DNA of 64,000 nt from Rubrivivax sp. (GTDB lineage: Bacteria > Pseudomonadota > Gammaproteobacteria > Burkholderiales > Burkholderiaceae_C), in NCBI GenBank assembly GCA_016719535.1, contig JADJYX010000041.1:62001-126000 (forward strand), given 5' to 3'. Positions 9,501-16,035 of the stretch are shown here, piece by piece. The position numbers and the translations under genes were made by a program. Within the stretch, counting starts at the first letter, position 1. Every line of letters starts with the position of its first letter. Below the pieces are notes generated by a model that worked only from the letters and a program-made list of their open reading frames with translations, was not told the DNA's origin and ran no database searches.

Positions 9501-9600
9501 CCGCGACCCGTGCGAAGCCGGTATCGACAGCAGCTTCACCATCCTCGGCCGCGGCGCGCTGCCGGCGCCGGCGAGCGCGCCGCTGCGCATCCGGCCCTGA
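6568..9600 (+). CDS. TpsA-type exoprotein (filamentous hemagglutinin N-terminal domain)
   Basis: A 1010-residue secreted protein. ATG 6568 overlaps the CHAT stop codon (ATGA) and follows GGAG. Residues 1-26 form a signal peptide. The TPS secretion domain follows (about 30-270): NLFHSFGRFSIASGETATF and the NPSGV turn (LLNPSGVLVG) that TpsB recognises. The rest is a long right-handed beta-helix of imperfect Gly/Ala/Asp-rich repeats such as GSGDAGRIELRASGS. It ends with a small Cys-containing tail (GRDPCEAGIDSS), as in many short TpsA proteins. Role: probable surface or released adhesin, exported by the TpsB at 2743. Confidence 0.88.
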   Translation: MKPHLIALAVTAALGAAAPAVHAAAVTDGSLGAVQSLSGRFTVPQSLGQVRGANLFHSFGRFSIASGETATFTTVDPGLRHVIARVTGGEASLLQGPLALQAAGGAQPDFWLLNPSGVLVGAGASFDLPAGLHLGAAPQLRLADGSIWSTQSAEPSTLSVAAPERFGFLGPGSGGPLVVQDAVLAPPLGAALTLAGATLTLERAQLFTALGDLRLQAAGLLRLGAGSSVDASGLGIGAGRLLVEAGQLDATAGATLTAWHYGDGRGDGAALDVAGTLTLAGGASLSSYTEGSGQAGALVVRAGQVRVSGEGENGASTISSFGQSGPSGAVTVTADTVTVTDGARIGSSHRSDGAPGAVQLNARSITVDGGGKPSTISSLSTGSGPAAAVTVQAGEALSLRNGGQIFGSTLGDTDAGSVTVASPVIELHGGSAVTGIFAGAFGRGRGGAVAVDATQLTLTDGARISTTTNSSSSGSAGSVVVAADRIAIDGRGRATGIDSFAYGNSGDAGQVQVLARERLDLLRGGAITAGTLGSGSPGTIAVQAGTLQLDGRGAAGSFTGIAGDALFAGTGAAVTVQATRLEVLEGSGISTSTQNMRDGQPLRVQADSLLIDGGGNATTATGISADTGGAGDAGSLTIQAREINVVGEGLVSTSTLGSGRGGAMDIQVSSVRLATSGGLASVAGGSGDAGRIELRASGSIDLVDGGFVVASSGGAGAAGSIRIQAGRFTAAGTDAANGQRSRIASRALAGSSGDSGRIEIVVDAAFTLADGALLSIANDAREVTATAAGPSFIRVQAAQVTLTGAEITAAAGGPADAGAIALASADGVRLTDSALRTSAHSGNGGPIAIDAAGAVLLRNAAITTSVDGRDGGDGGNIRIAGQGLALASGFVQANTAAARASGGTVTIDVPVLVPDGNNVFVGGNRIAAFRPDVPGYNVIQAAAPDGLAGRLDVTRPELNLAGSLTALIAQRIDFGLLGRDPCEAGIDSSFTILGRGALPAPASAPLRIRP

Positions 9601-9617
9601 TCAGCCGGCCCTGATCA
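9591..9617. repeat. 14-base tandem duplication at convergent stop codons
   Basis: CCGGCCCTGATCA occurs at 9591-9603 and again at 9605-9617, one base apart. Each copy holds the palindrome TGATCA, which reads as a TGA stop on both strands. tpsA stops in the first copy (9598-9600) and fahA stops in the second (9617-9615). Confidence 0.8.
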
Positions 9618-10922
9618 ACCGGCGATCGTGCCGCTGACCTCGCCCAGGCCGATGCGCACCGCGCCCGCAGCGGCGCAGAAGGCGCGCAGCGTGACGGTAT
9701 CGCCGTCCTGCAGGAAGGCGCGGATCTCGCCGCCCGGCAGCGTGATCGGCTGCCTGCCATTGGCCGACAGCTCCATCAGCGACGCATAGGTGCCTTCCTT
9801 CGGGCCCGACAGCGTGCCGCTGCCCAGCAGATCGCCGACCTGCAGGTTGCAGCCGTTGCTGGCGTGGTGCACCAGCATCTGCGCCCAGGTCCAGTAGGCG
9901 TCGGTCAGGTTGGACTGCGACAGCCGCACCGCCGGCTGTCCGGCGTCGAGCATCGCCGCCGTCTGCAGCCAGACCTCGAGGATCATGTCGATGGCGCCGG
10001 CGGCGCGGTTGAAGCCGCTGTCCAGGTAGGGCAACGGCTGCGGGTCACCCGCGGGCCGCGTGAACGGGCGGCGGAAGGGCGCCAGCGCCTCCATCGTGAC
10101 GATCCAGGGCGAGATCGAACTGGCGAAGCTCTTGGACAGGAAGGGGCCCAGCGGCTGGTATTCCCAGGCCTGGATGTCGCGCGCCGACCAGTCGTTGAGC
10201 AGCACCAGGCCGAACAGTGCGTCCTCGGCCTGGTCCATCGGCACCGGCTCGCCCAGGGCATTGGCGCGGCCGACGAAGGCGCCCACTTCCAGTTCGTAGT
10301 CCAGCTTCTGGCAGGGGCCGAAGCCGGGCGCTGCCGCGTCCGGCGCCCTGGTCTGGCCCTGCGGGCGCTTGACGGTGCCGCCGAGGCCGATGCTGGAGGC
10401 GCGACCGTGGTAGCCGATCGGCACCCATTTGTAGTTGGGCAGCAGCGGGTTGTCGGGGCGGAACAGTTTGCCGATGGTGGTGGCGTGGTGGATGCCGCTG
10501 TAGAAATCGGTGTAGTCGCCGATGCGGCAGGGCAGGCTCATCTCGCACTGCAACTGCGGCAGCAGGCACAGCTCGAGGAAGGGCGCCTGCTCGCTGCCCT
10601 CGGCCAGCGCCGCCGACAGCGCCGCGCGCAGCACATGCCAGGCCGGCGCGCCCAGCGCCATGAAGGCATGGAGGTCGCCGGCGGCCAGCGGCTCCAGCAG
10701 CGGCCGCACCTCGTCGGCCCAGGGCGCCTGGCGGTAGGCCAGGTGCAGGTCCAGCACCTGGTCGCCGATGGCCACGCCGATGCGCCAGGGCTCGTCGACG
10801 CCGGCGCGCCGGAAGCGGCCGTAGGGCAGGTTCTGGATCGGAAAGTCGGTGGCGCCGCTGTTGGCGCTGGCGACCCAGCTCTTCAGCGACGGGTCGTGGG
10901 TGGCGTTGGTCAGGGTCTTCAT
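9615..10922 (-). CDS. fahA: Fumarylacetoacetase
   Basis: A 435-residue enzyme hydrolysing fumarylacetoacetate to fumarate and acetoacetate, the last step of homogentisate catabolism. Start chosen at MKTLTNATHD (10922); the longer frame upstream runs inside hmgA. Family hallmarks are present: an N-terminal SH3-like part with FPIQNLPYG, then DYTDFYSGIHHATTIGKLF, NYKWVPIGYHGRASS, KLDYELEVGAFVG with acidic metal ligands, LNDWSARDIQAWEYQPLGPF and the C-terminal NLQVGDLLGSGTLSGP. The stop codon of hmgA is one base away, so the two are co-translated. Maleylacetoacetate isomerase, which would supply its substrate, is not in the window. Confidence 0.95.
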   Translation of the reverse strand: MKTLTNATHDPSLKSWVASANSGATDFPIQNLPYGRFRRAGVDEPWRIGVAIGDQVLDLHLAYRQAPWADEVRPLLEPLAAGDLHAFMALGAPAWHVLRAALSAALAEGSEQAPFLELCLLPQLQCEMSLPCRIGDYTDFYSGIHHATTIGKLFRPDNPLLPNYKWVPIGYHGRASSIGLGGTVKRPQGQTRAPDAAAPGFGPCQKLDYELEVGAFVGRANALGEPVPMDQAEDALFGLVLLNDWSARDIQAWEYQPLGPFLSKSFASSISPWIVTMEALAPFRRPFTRPAGDPQPLPYLDSGFNRAAGAIDMILEVWLQTAAMLDAGQPAVRLSQSNLTDAYWTWAQMLVHHASNGCNLQVGDLLGSGTLSGPKEGTYASLMELSANGRQPITLPGGEIRAFLQDGDTVTLRAFCAAAGAVRIGLGEVSGTIAG

Positions 10923-10923
10923 C

Positions 10924-12216
10924 TCAAGCCTCGAAACGGTCGCCCAGTGTCGACCAGCAGGCGGGGTAGGTCGCATCGAGCGCACCGCCGCGCAGCGCGA
11001 ACTCGGTGCACTTGAAGCGCCAGCGGCTCTCGAACATGAAGGCCAGCGTCGCATCCAGCTTGTGCGGCGCGAGCGCGGCGTTGGACGCCTTGTCGAAGGC
11101 CTCGGCGTCGGGGCCGTGCGGCACCATCGCGTTGTGCAGGCTCATGCCGCCGGGCTTGAAGCCCTCGGGCTTGGCGTCGTACTGGCCGTGCACCAGGCCC
11201 ATGAATTCGCTCATCACGTTGCGGTGGTACCAGGGCGGGCGGAAGGTGTCCTCCATCACCAGCCAGCGCGGCGGGAAGATCACGAAGTCGCAGTTGGCCA
11301 CGCCCGGCGTGTCGCTGGGGCTGGTGAGCACGGTGAAGATGCTGGGGTCGGGGTGGTCGAAGCTGATCGATCCGATGACCATGAAATGCGCGGTGTCGTA
11401 TTTGACCGGCACCAGGTTGCCGTGCCAGGCCACCACGTCGAAGGGACTGGCCGGCACCTGCGTGCGCCACAACGATCCACCGAACTTGCGCACCACCTCC
11501 ATCGGCTGGGGCTCGGCGTCGAACGCCGCCACCGGCGCCAGGAAGTCGCGCGGGTTGGCCAGGCCGTTGCTGCCGATCGGGCCCAGTTCGGGCAGGCGGA
11601 AGGGGGCGCCGTGGTTTTCGCAGACATAGGCACGCGTCGGGCCGTCGACCTCCACGCGGAAGGCCATGCCGCGCGGCAGCAGCGCGATGTCGCCCGGCCG
11701 CACGTGCAGCCAGCCGAGTTCGGTCTGGATCGTCAGCGCGCCCTGCTGCGGCACGATCAGCATCTCGCCGTCGGCATTGACCAAGGCGCGCTGCATCGAG
11801 GTGTTGCACAGCACCAGGTGCACGGCGATGCCGCTGTGCGCATCGGCGTCGCCGTTGACGGCGATGGTGCGCACGCCGTCGATGAAGTCACGCGGCTGGT
11901 CGGCCGGGATCGGCAGCGGGTGCCAGCGCAGCGGGTTGGGGGGCGTTTCCACCCCCATCGCGGCGCCGGTCTTCCAGGTGGCGTGGGGCAGGGGCTCGTA
12001 GGCCGTGCCGCCGACCACCACGCTGGGCTGGCGGCGGTACATCCAGGTGCGCCGGTTCTCGGCACGCGGCGCGGTGAACGCGCTGCCCGACAGCAGCTCG
12101 GCATACAGGCCGCGGGCCACCTGCTGCGGGCTGTTGCGGCCCACCGGCAGCGTGCCGGGCACGGCCTCGCTGGCCAACTGGTTGCCGAAGCCACTCAGGT
12201 AGGGCAGCTCGCTCAT
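10924..12216 (-). CDS. hmgA: Homogentisate 1,2-dioxygenase
   Basis: A 430-residue non-heme iron dioxygenase opening the ring of homogentisate to maleylacetoacetate. Start at MSELPYLSGFG (12216). The iron ligands known from the human enzyme align with His331 (PPWYHRNVM), Glu337 (SEFMG) and His367 (MVPHGPD). The cupin core and motifs such as NSPQQVARGLYAELLSGSAF are typical, and length matches the family. The start overlaps the DUF2783 stop by four bases. The source of homogentisate may be tyrosine, or hydroxyphenylacetate through the adjacent FAD monooxygenase. Confidence 0.97.
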   Translation of the reverse strand: MSELPYLSGFGNQLASEAVPGTLPVGRNSPQQVARGLYAELLSGSAFTAPRAENRRTWMYRRQPSVVVGGTAYEPLPHATWKTGAAMGVETPPNPLRWHPLPIPADQPRDFIDGVRTIAVNGDADAHSGIAVHLVLCNTSMQRALVNADGEMLIVPQQGALTIQTELGWLHVRPGDIALLPRGMAFRVEVDGPTRAYVCENHGAPFRLPELGPIGSNGLANPRDFLAPVAAFDAEPQPMEVVRKFGGSLWRTQVPASPFDVVAWHGNLVPVKYDTAHFMVIGSISFDHPDPSIFTVLTSPSDTPGVANCDFVIFPPRWLVMEDTFRPPWYHRNVMSEFMGLVHGQYDAKPEGFKPGGMSLHNAMVPHGPDAEAFDKASNAALAPHKLDATLAFMFESRWRFKCTEFALRGGALDATYPACWSTLGDRFEA

Positions 12217-12416
12217 CGGGGCATTCCTTCGAGGTTGGCGCGCGCGGCGGCAAAGGCGGCCTTCAGCACGTCGAGGCGGCCGACCTGGTTGGCCAGCAGC
12301 AGCACCAGGCGCGCATTGAGGTCGTGGCTCTGTGCCGGCGTCAGGCCCTGGTGGGCGGCCAGCAGCGCTTCGTAGAAGTCGTCGGGCCGTTCGAGATTCG
12401 GTTCGGTGATCAGCAT
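12213..12416 (-). CDS. DUF2783 small protein
   Basis: A 67-residue helical protein (MLITEPNLERPDDFYEALL, then GLTPAQSHDLNARLVLLLAN). It resembles DUF2783, a family often encoded between FAD monooxygenases and homogentisate or related dioxygenases. It overlaps the upstream monooxygenase by seven bases and hmgA by four, so it is translationally coupled to both. No catalytic motif is visible; a helper role for the monooxygenase is a guess from position. Confidence 0.8.
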   Translation of the reverse strand: MLITEPNLERPDDFYEALLAAHQGLTPAQSHDLNARLVLLLANQVGRLDVLKAAFAAARANLEGMPR

Positions 12417-14041
12417 AGGGCCAGCGCGTGGTCGATGGCCGCGCGCACGTCGGCGGCGCCGGGGGCGCGCCAGCGCGCGGCCACATGGTGGTCGGGGCGC
12501 AGCAGGTAGGTGGTGCCGGGGCGCGCGTCGTAGCGCTGCGCGGCCAGGCCCTGGGCGTCGGCCAGCCCATGGCCGTCGATGGCCACCACGTGCACATCGA
12601 GGTCACGCGCCCAGGCCGGTGCGGTGCCGAAGACCAGCAGCGTGAAGCCCTCGCCCAGCTCGCGCAGCAGCCAGCGCGGCTGGCCGTGCTTCAGCAGCGG
12701 CGCATCGGCAGCCGGCGCGCCGGGGCGCAGCGCGGCCGTGAAGCCGTCGGCATCGGGCGTATTCAGCGCCGAGCCGTCCAGCGTGGCCGGCACCGAGAGC
12801 CGGCCGCTGTTGACGACGCGGCGCGCAAAGGAGAAGTCGCGCGCCAGGCCGAGCACGGCATTGCGGAAGAGCCGGCTGACCTCGCTCTTGGGCGTGATGA
12901 AGTCGGTGGCGCGGGTGCTGTTGAGGATATTCTCGTCGGCGGCGCATTCGCGCTCGGCGGCATAACTGTCGAGCAGTGCGTCACCCGCCTGGCCCCGCAG
13001 CACGGCATCCAGCTTCCAGGCCAGGTTCTCGGCATCCTGCACGCCGGAATTGGCGCCGCGCGCGCCGAAGGGCGACACGCCATGCGCCGAGTCGCCCGCG
13101 AAGTTCACGCGGCCATGGCGGAAGCGGTCCATGCGCAGGCAGGCGAAGGTATAGACGCTGGCCCATTCCAGCGTGAACGGCACCTCGCGCCCGAAGCCCT
13201 GGCGCAGCACCTCCTGCACGCGCGGGGTGATGCGCTCGGGCTTTTTCTCATCGTCCGGATCGGCGTCCCAGCCGAGCTGGAAGTCCATGCGCCAGACGTT
13301 GTCGGCCTGCTTGTGCAGCAGCACGCTCTGGCCCGGGTGGAACGGCGGGTCGAACCAGAACCAGCGCTCGGTGGCGTCGTTGGGGAACAAGGGCCCCGGC
13401 AACTTGAGGTCGGCGATCAGGAAGCGGTCCTGGAAGATGCGGCCCTTGCTTTCCTGCCCCAGCATCGCGCGCAGCGGCGAGCGCGAGCCGTCGCAGGCGG
13501 CGACATAGTCGCTCGTCAAGGTGTAGACCCCGTCAGGCGTGTCGACGGTCAGTGTCACGCGCTCCCCGTCCTGCGCCAGCGCCGTGACCTTGTTCTTCCA
13601 GCGGATCTCGAGACTCGGCAGTTGCTGCGCACGCTCGACGAGAAAACCCTCGGCGTAATACTGCTGCAGGTTGATGAAGGCCGGCCGCTCGTGCCCCGGC
13701 TCGGGCAGCAGGTCGAAGCGGTAGACCTCCTGGCTGCCGAAGAAGACGCGGCCCACGCTCCAGGACACGCCCTTGTCGACCATGCGCTGCGCCACGCCCA
13801 GGCGGTCCCAGATCTCGAGCGTGCGCTTGGCAAAGCAGATCGCGCGCGAACCGGTCGACAGCCGGTGGTCGTTGTCGAGCAGCAGCACGCGCTGGCCGCG
13901 TTGCGCGAGGTCGATCGCCAGCGACAGCCCCACCGGGCCGGCACCGACCACCACCACCGGACGGTGGGCCGGCGTGGCGGCCTTCAGGTCGGGTGGTGGG
14001 GTATAGGCGAACTCGAGCGTCTGATAGTCGAGCGCGCCCAC
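12410..14041 (-). CDS. FAD-dependent aromatic hydroxylase (PheA/MhpA-like class A monooxygenase)
   Basis: About 543 residues from a GTG start at 14041. The dinucleotide fingerprint GAGPVG is at residues 33-38. The DG motif (YVAACDGSRSPLR) lies near residue 180 and the second FAD motif (FAGDSAHGVSPFGARG) near residue 325; the C-terminal 150 residues form the thioredoxin-like tail of this class. Such enzymes hydroxylate phenolic rings with NAD(P)H and O2. Between an MBL hydrolase and hmgA, the best guess is hydroxylation of a hydroxyphenylacetate-type acid to homogentisate. A 3-hydroxyphenylpropionate-type or other substrate remains possible. Confidence 0.85.
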   Translation of the reverse strand: MGALDYQTLEFAYTPPPDLKAATPAHRPVVVVGAGPVGLSLAIDLAQRGQRVLLLDNDHRLSTGSRAICFAKRTLEIWDRLGVAQRMVDKGVSWSVGRVFFGSQEVYRFDLLPEPGHERPAFINLQQYYAEGFLVERAQQLPSLEIRWKNKVTALAQDGERVTLTVDTPDGVYTLTSDYVAACDGSRSPLRAMLGQESKGRIFQDRFLIADLKLPGPLFPNDATERWFWFDPPFHPGQSVLLHKQADNVWRMDFQLGWDADPDDEKKPERITPRVQEVLRQGFGREVPFTLEWASVYTFACLRMDRFRHGRVNFAGDSAHGVSPFGARGANSGVQDAENLAWKLDAVLRGQAGDALLDSYAAERECAADENILNSTRATDFITPKSEVSRLFRNAVLGLARDFSFARRVVNSGRLSVPATLDGSALNTPDADGFTAALRPGAPAADAPLLKHGQPRWLLRELGEGFTLLVFGTAPAWARDLDVHVVAIDGHGLADAQGLAAQRYDARPGTTYLLRPDHHVAARWRAPGAADVRAAIDHALALC

Positions 14042-14042
14042 C

Positions 14043-15005
14043 TCAGCTCTCCAAAGCCTTCCACATCTCGATGTCGCGCTCGGCGGTCCAGATGCGCGGG
14101 TCGCGGTAGTGCGTGGCCTCGTCGTAGGCGCGTGTCACGTCGAAGGGCATGCAGTGGTCGAAGATCACCCAGTGGCCATATTTGGGCCGCACCGCGGCCA
14201 TGGTCTCCTGGTAGACGGTCTTCAGGTCCTTGCCCTTGGCGGCACCGGCCTTGACGGCCGAGAAGACATCGGCGATGAAATCGCGCGTGCCCTGCAGGCC
14301 GGCGGCCACTTCGGCTTCGGTCTGCAGCGCGGCGCCGCGGCCGGGCACCAGCTTGGCGGGCTTCATCGCCGCCAGGTTGTCCAGCGTCTGCGGCCAGTCG
14401 GTGAAATAGGCGTCGCCGGCATAGGGCGTGGCGTCGAATTCGACCAGGTCGCCGCTGAAGAGGATGCGCTCGGCCGGCAGCCAGACGATGGTGTCGCCCT
14501 TGGTATGGCCGCGGCCCACCTGCAGGATCTGCACTTCCAGCTTGCCGAGCCACAGCGTCATCTTGCCGGTGAAGGTCAGCGTCGGCCAGGTCAGGCCCGG
14601 CGGCACGCTCTCGACGTTGCGGAACAGGCGCGGGAAGCGGCCGATCTCGCTGGCCTTGTCCTGCTCGCCCCGCTCCTTGATCATGGACAGCGTGTCTTCG
14701 CTGGCGATGATGTGTTCGGGCTGATAGGCGCTGGCACCCAGCACGCGCACCGCGTGGTAGTGGCTCAGCACCACATATTTGATCGGCTTGTCGGTGACCT
14801 CGCGGATGCGGCGGATGACGTCCTGCGCCATCACCGGCGTGGCCTGGGTGTCGATGACCATCACCGCGTCGTCGCCGATCACGATGCCGGTATTGGGGTC
14901 GCCCTCGGCGGTATAGGCATAGGCATGGTCGGACAGCCGGGTGAAGCTGACCTGCTTCTCTTCGAGGTCGGCCTGGCTGGCAAAGGCTTTGGTGGGGGTG
15001 TTCAC
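14043..15005 (-). CDS. MBL-fold metallohydrolase with altered HxHxDH motif
   Basis: A 320-residue protein started at GTG 15005, preceded by a good GGAG site; a longer TTG start at 15053 would run into the operator-like region. The metallo-beta-lactamase fold is clear: VIDTQATPVMAQDVI, then GRGHTKGDTIVWLP and LFSGDLVEFDA with later metal ligands. The first motif reads SHYHAVRVLG (His82, His84, then Val86 and Arg87), where most members have HxHxDH; the Asp and second His are replaced. It is first in the hmg operon. Hydrolysis of a lactone or thioester in the pathway is a guess. Confidence 0.8.
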   Translation of the reverse strand: MNTPTKAFASQADLEEKQVSFTRLSDHAYAYTAEGDPNTGIVIGDDAVMVIDTQATPVMAQDVIRRIREVTDKPIKYVVLSHYHAVRVLGASAYQPEHIIASEDTLSMIKERGEQDKASEIGRFPRLFRNVESVPPGLTWPTLTFTGKMTLWLGKLEVQILQVGRGHTKGDTIVWLPAERILFSGDLVEFDATPYAGDAYFTDWPQTLDNLAAMKPAKLVPGRGAALQTEAEVAAGLQGTRDFIADVFSAVKAGAAKGKDLKTVYQETMAAVRPKYGHWVIFDHCMPFDVTRAYDEATHYRDPRIWTAERDIEMWKALES

Positions 15006-15048
15006 GTCGGCTCCGAAGGTCGCGTCGAAAGGGTTCGACCGGATGGAA

Positions 15049-15079
15049 AACAAACTTGATCTTAATCAGCATGTTTGTT
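15049..15079. promoter_or_regulatory. Candidate IclR operator between the hmg operon and iclR
   Basis: Inverted repeat AACAAAC (15049-15055) and GTTTGTT (15073-15079), separated by 17 bases that contain a smaller TGAT-CTTA-ATCA palindrome (15057-15068). It lies in the AT-rich gap between divergent genes, 36 bases before the iclR start and 44 bases before the MBL start, where a shared operator is expected. Confidence 0.55.
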
Positions 15080-15114
15080 AATGTCGAATCGGTTCGGTTA
15101 AGTAGAAACACCTG

Positions 15115-15909
15115 ATGCTTGCCCCCAGCGCCCTGGCCGGCGACGCAGACACCCGCCCGCAACGCGGCATCCAGAGCGTCGAGGTCGGTGGCCGGCTGCT
15201 GCTGGCGCTGGCCGCCTCCGGCCGGCCGATGGCGCTGAAGGACCTGGCGCTGGCCGCCGGCATGACCCCCGCCAAGGCCCATCCCTACCTGGTGAGCTTC
15301 TGCAAGCTGGGGCTGGTGACGCAGGACGGCAGCAGCGGCCGCTACGGACTGGGTCCGCTGGCCATGCAGCTGGGGCTGATCAGCCTGCAGCAGTACGACC
15401 CGGTGCGCCTGGCCACCACGCGGCTGCCCGAGCTGGCGCGGCAGCTCGGCCACATGGTGGCCATCGCGGTGTGGGGCAACCAGGGCCCGACCATCGTGCG
15501 CACCGAGGAACCGCCCTCGCCCGTGCACGTCAATATGCGCCACGGCACGGTGATGAGCGTGCGCGGCACGGCCTCGGGCCGGCTCTTCGCCGCCTTCCTG
15601 CCGCGCGAACGCGTGCAGCCGGCACTGGACGCCGACCCGGCCTCGGCGCATGCCGAGGCCGCCTTCCGGCGCAAGGTCGAGCACGCGCGCCGGGTCGGCC
15701 TGGCCCATGCGGTGGATTCGGCGCTGGCCGGCATCAACGCACTCGCCGCGCCGGTCTTCGACGCCGGCGGCCAGATGGTGCTGGGCCTGACGGCGATCGG
15801 GCCCGGGGCATTGCTCGACACCACCGGCGGCGGCGCGCCGGCACGCGCGCTGCAGCGCGTGGCGGCGGAGCTGACGGCGCAGCTCGGCGGTCGCCCCTTC
15901 TGCGCCTGA
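15115..15909 (+). CDS. IclR family transcriptional regulator of the homogentisate operon
   Basis: A 264-residue protein. The N-terminal winged helix (about residues 17-80) contains RPMALKDLALAAGMTPAKAH and the wing QDGSSGRYGLGP. The C-terminal effector domain has the family motifs VRTEEPPSPVHVNMRHG, GTASGRLFAAFLP and a SALAGINALAAPVFD region. It is divergent from the hmg operon and shares its promoter region. Known HmgR regulators of Pseudomonas are also IclR type, so control by homogentisate or a related acid is likely; the ligand is not shown by the sequence. Confidence 0.88.
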   Translation: MLAPSALAGDADTRPQRGIQSVEVGGRLLLALAASGRPMALKDLALAAGMTPAKAHPYLVSFCKLGLVTQDGSSGRYGLGPLAMQLGLISLQQYDPVRLATTRLPELARQLGHMVAIAVWGNQGPTIVRTEEPPSPVHVNMRHGTVMSVRGTASGRLFAAFLPRERVQPALDADPASAHAEAAFRRKVEHARRVGLAHAVDSALAGINALAAPVFDAGGQMVLGLTAIGPGALLDTTGGGAPARALQRVAAELTAQLGGRPFCA

Positions 15910-15957
15910 GCCCGGCAGTCCGGCTCGACGCCGCTGCCGGCGGTGGCGCATGATGCT

Positions 15958-15975
15958 CGTGCCCGCGCGGGCACG
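15958..15975. terminator. GC palindrome downstream of iclR
   Basis: Perfect 18-base palindrome (arms CGTGCCCGC and GCGGGCACG) 49 bases after the iclR stop. No T-run follows, so it may be a weak terminator or an operator for the cbpA operon rather than a true intrinsic terminator. Confidence 0.35.
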
Positions 15976-15983
15976 GCAGACGC

Positions 15984-16012
15984 CTTGAAATGTGCGCCCG
16001 TGGCCGGCAATT
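15984..16012 (+). promoter_or_regulatory. Possible heat-shock (sigma-32) promoter for cbpA-cbpM-ftsH
   Basis: CTTGAAA at 15984-15990 is an exact match to the sigma-32 -35 element. About 13 bases downstream, CCGGCAATT (16004-16012) is a weak match to the CCCCATNT -10 element. The position, 24 bases before the cbpA start codon, fits. Heat-shock control would suit the operon, but the -10 match is poor. Confidence 0.4.
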
Positions 16013-16035
16013 GAAGGCACGGGAGTGCAAGCCTC

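Noticed and set aside
12410..14041. Naming the FAD monooxygenase mhpA
   Set aside because: The fold matches, but no extradiol dioxygenase or other mhp genes are nearby; the partner is hmgA, so a specific symbol would mislead.
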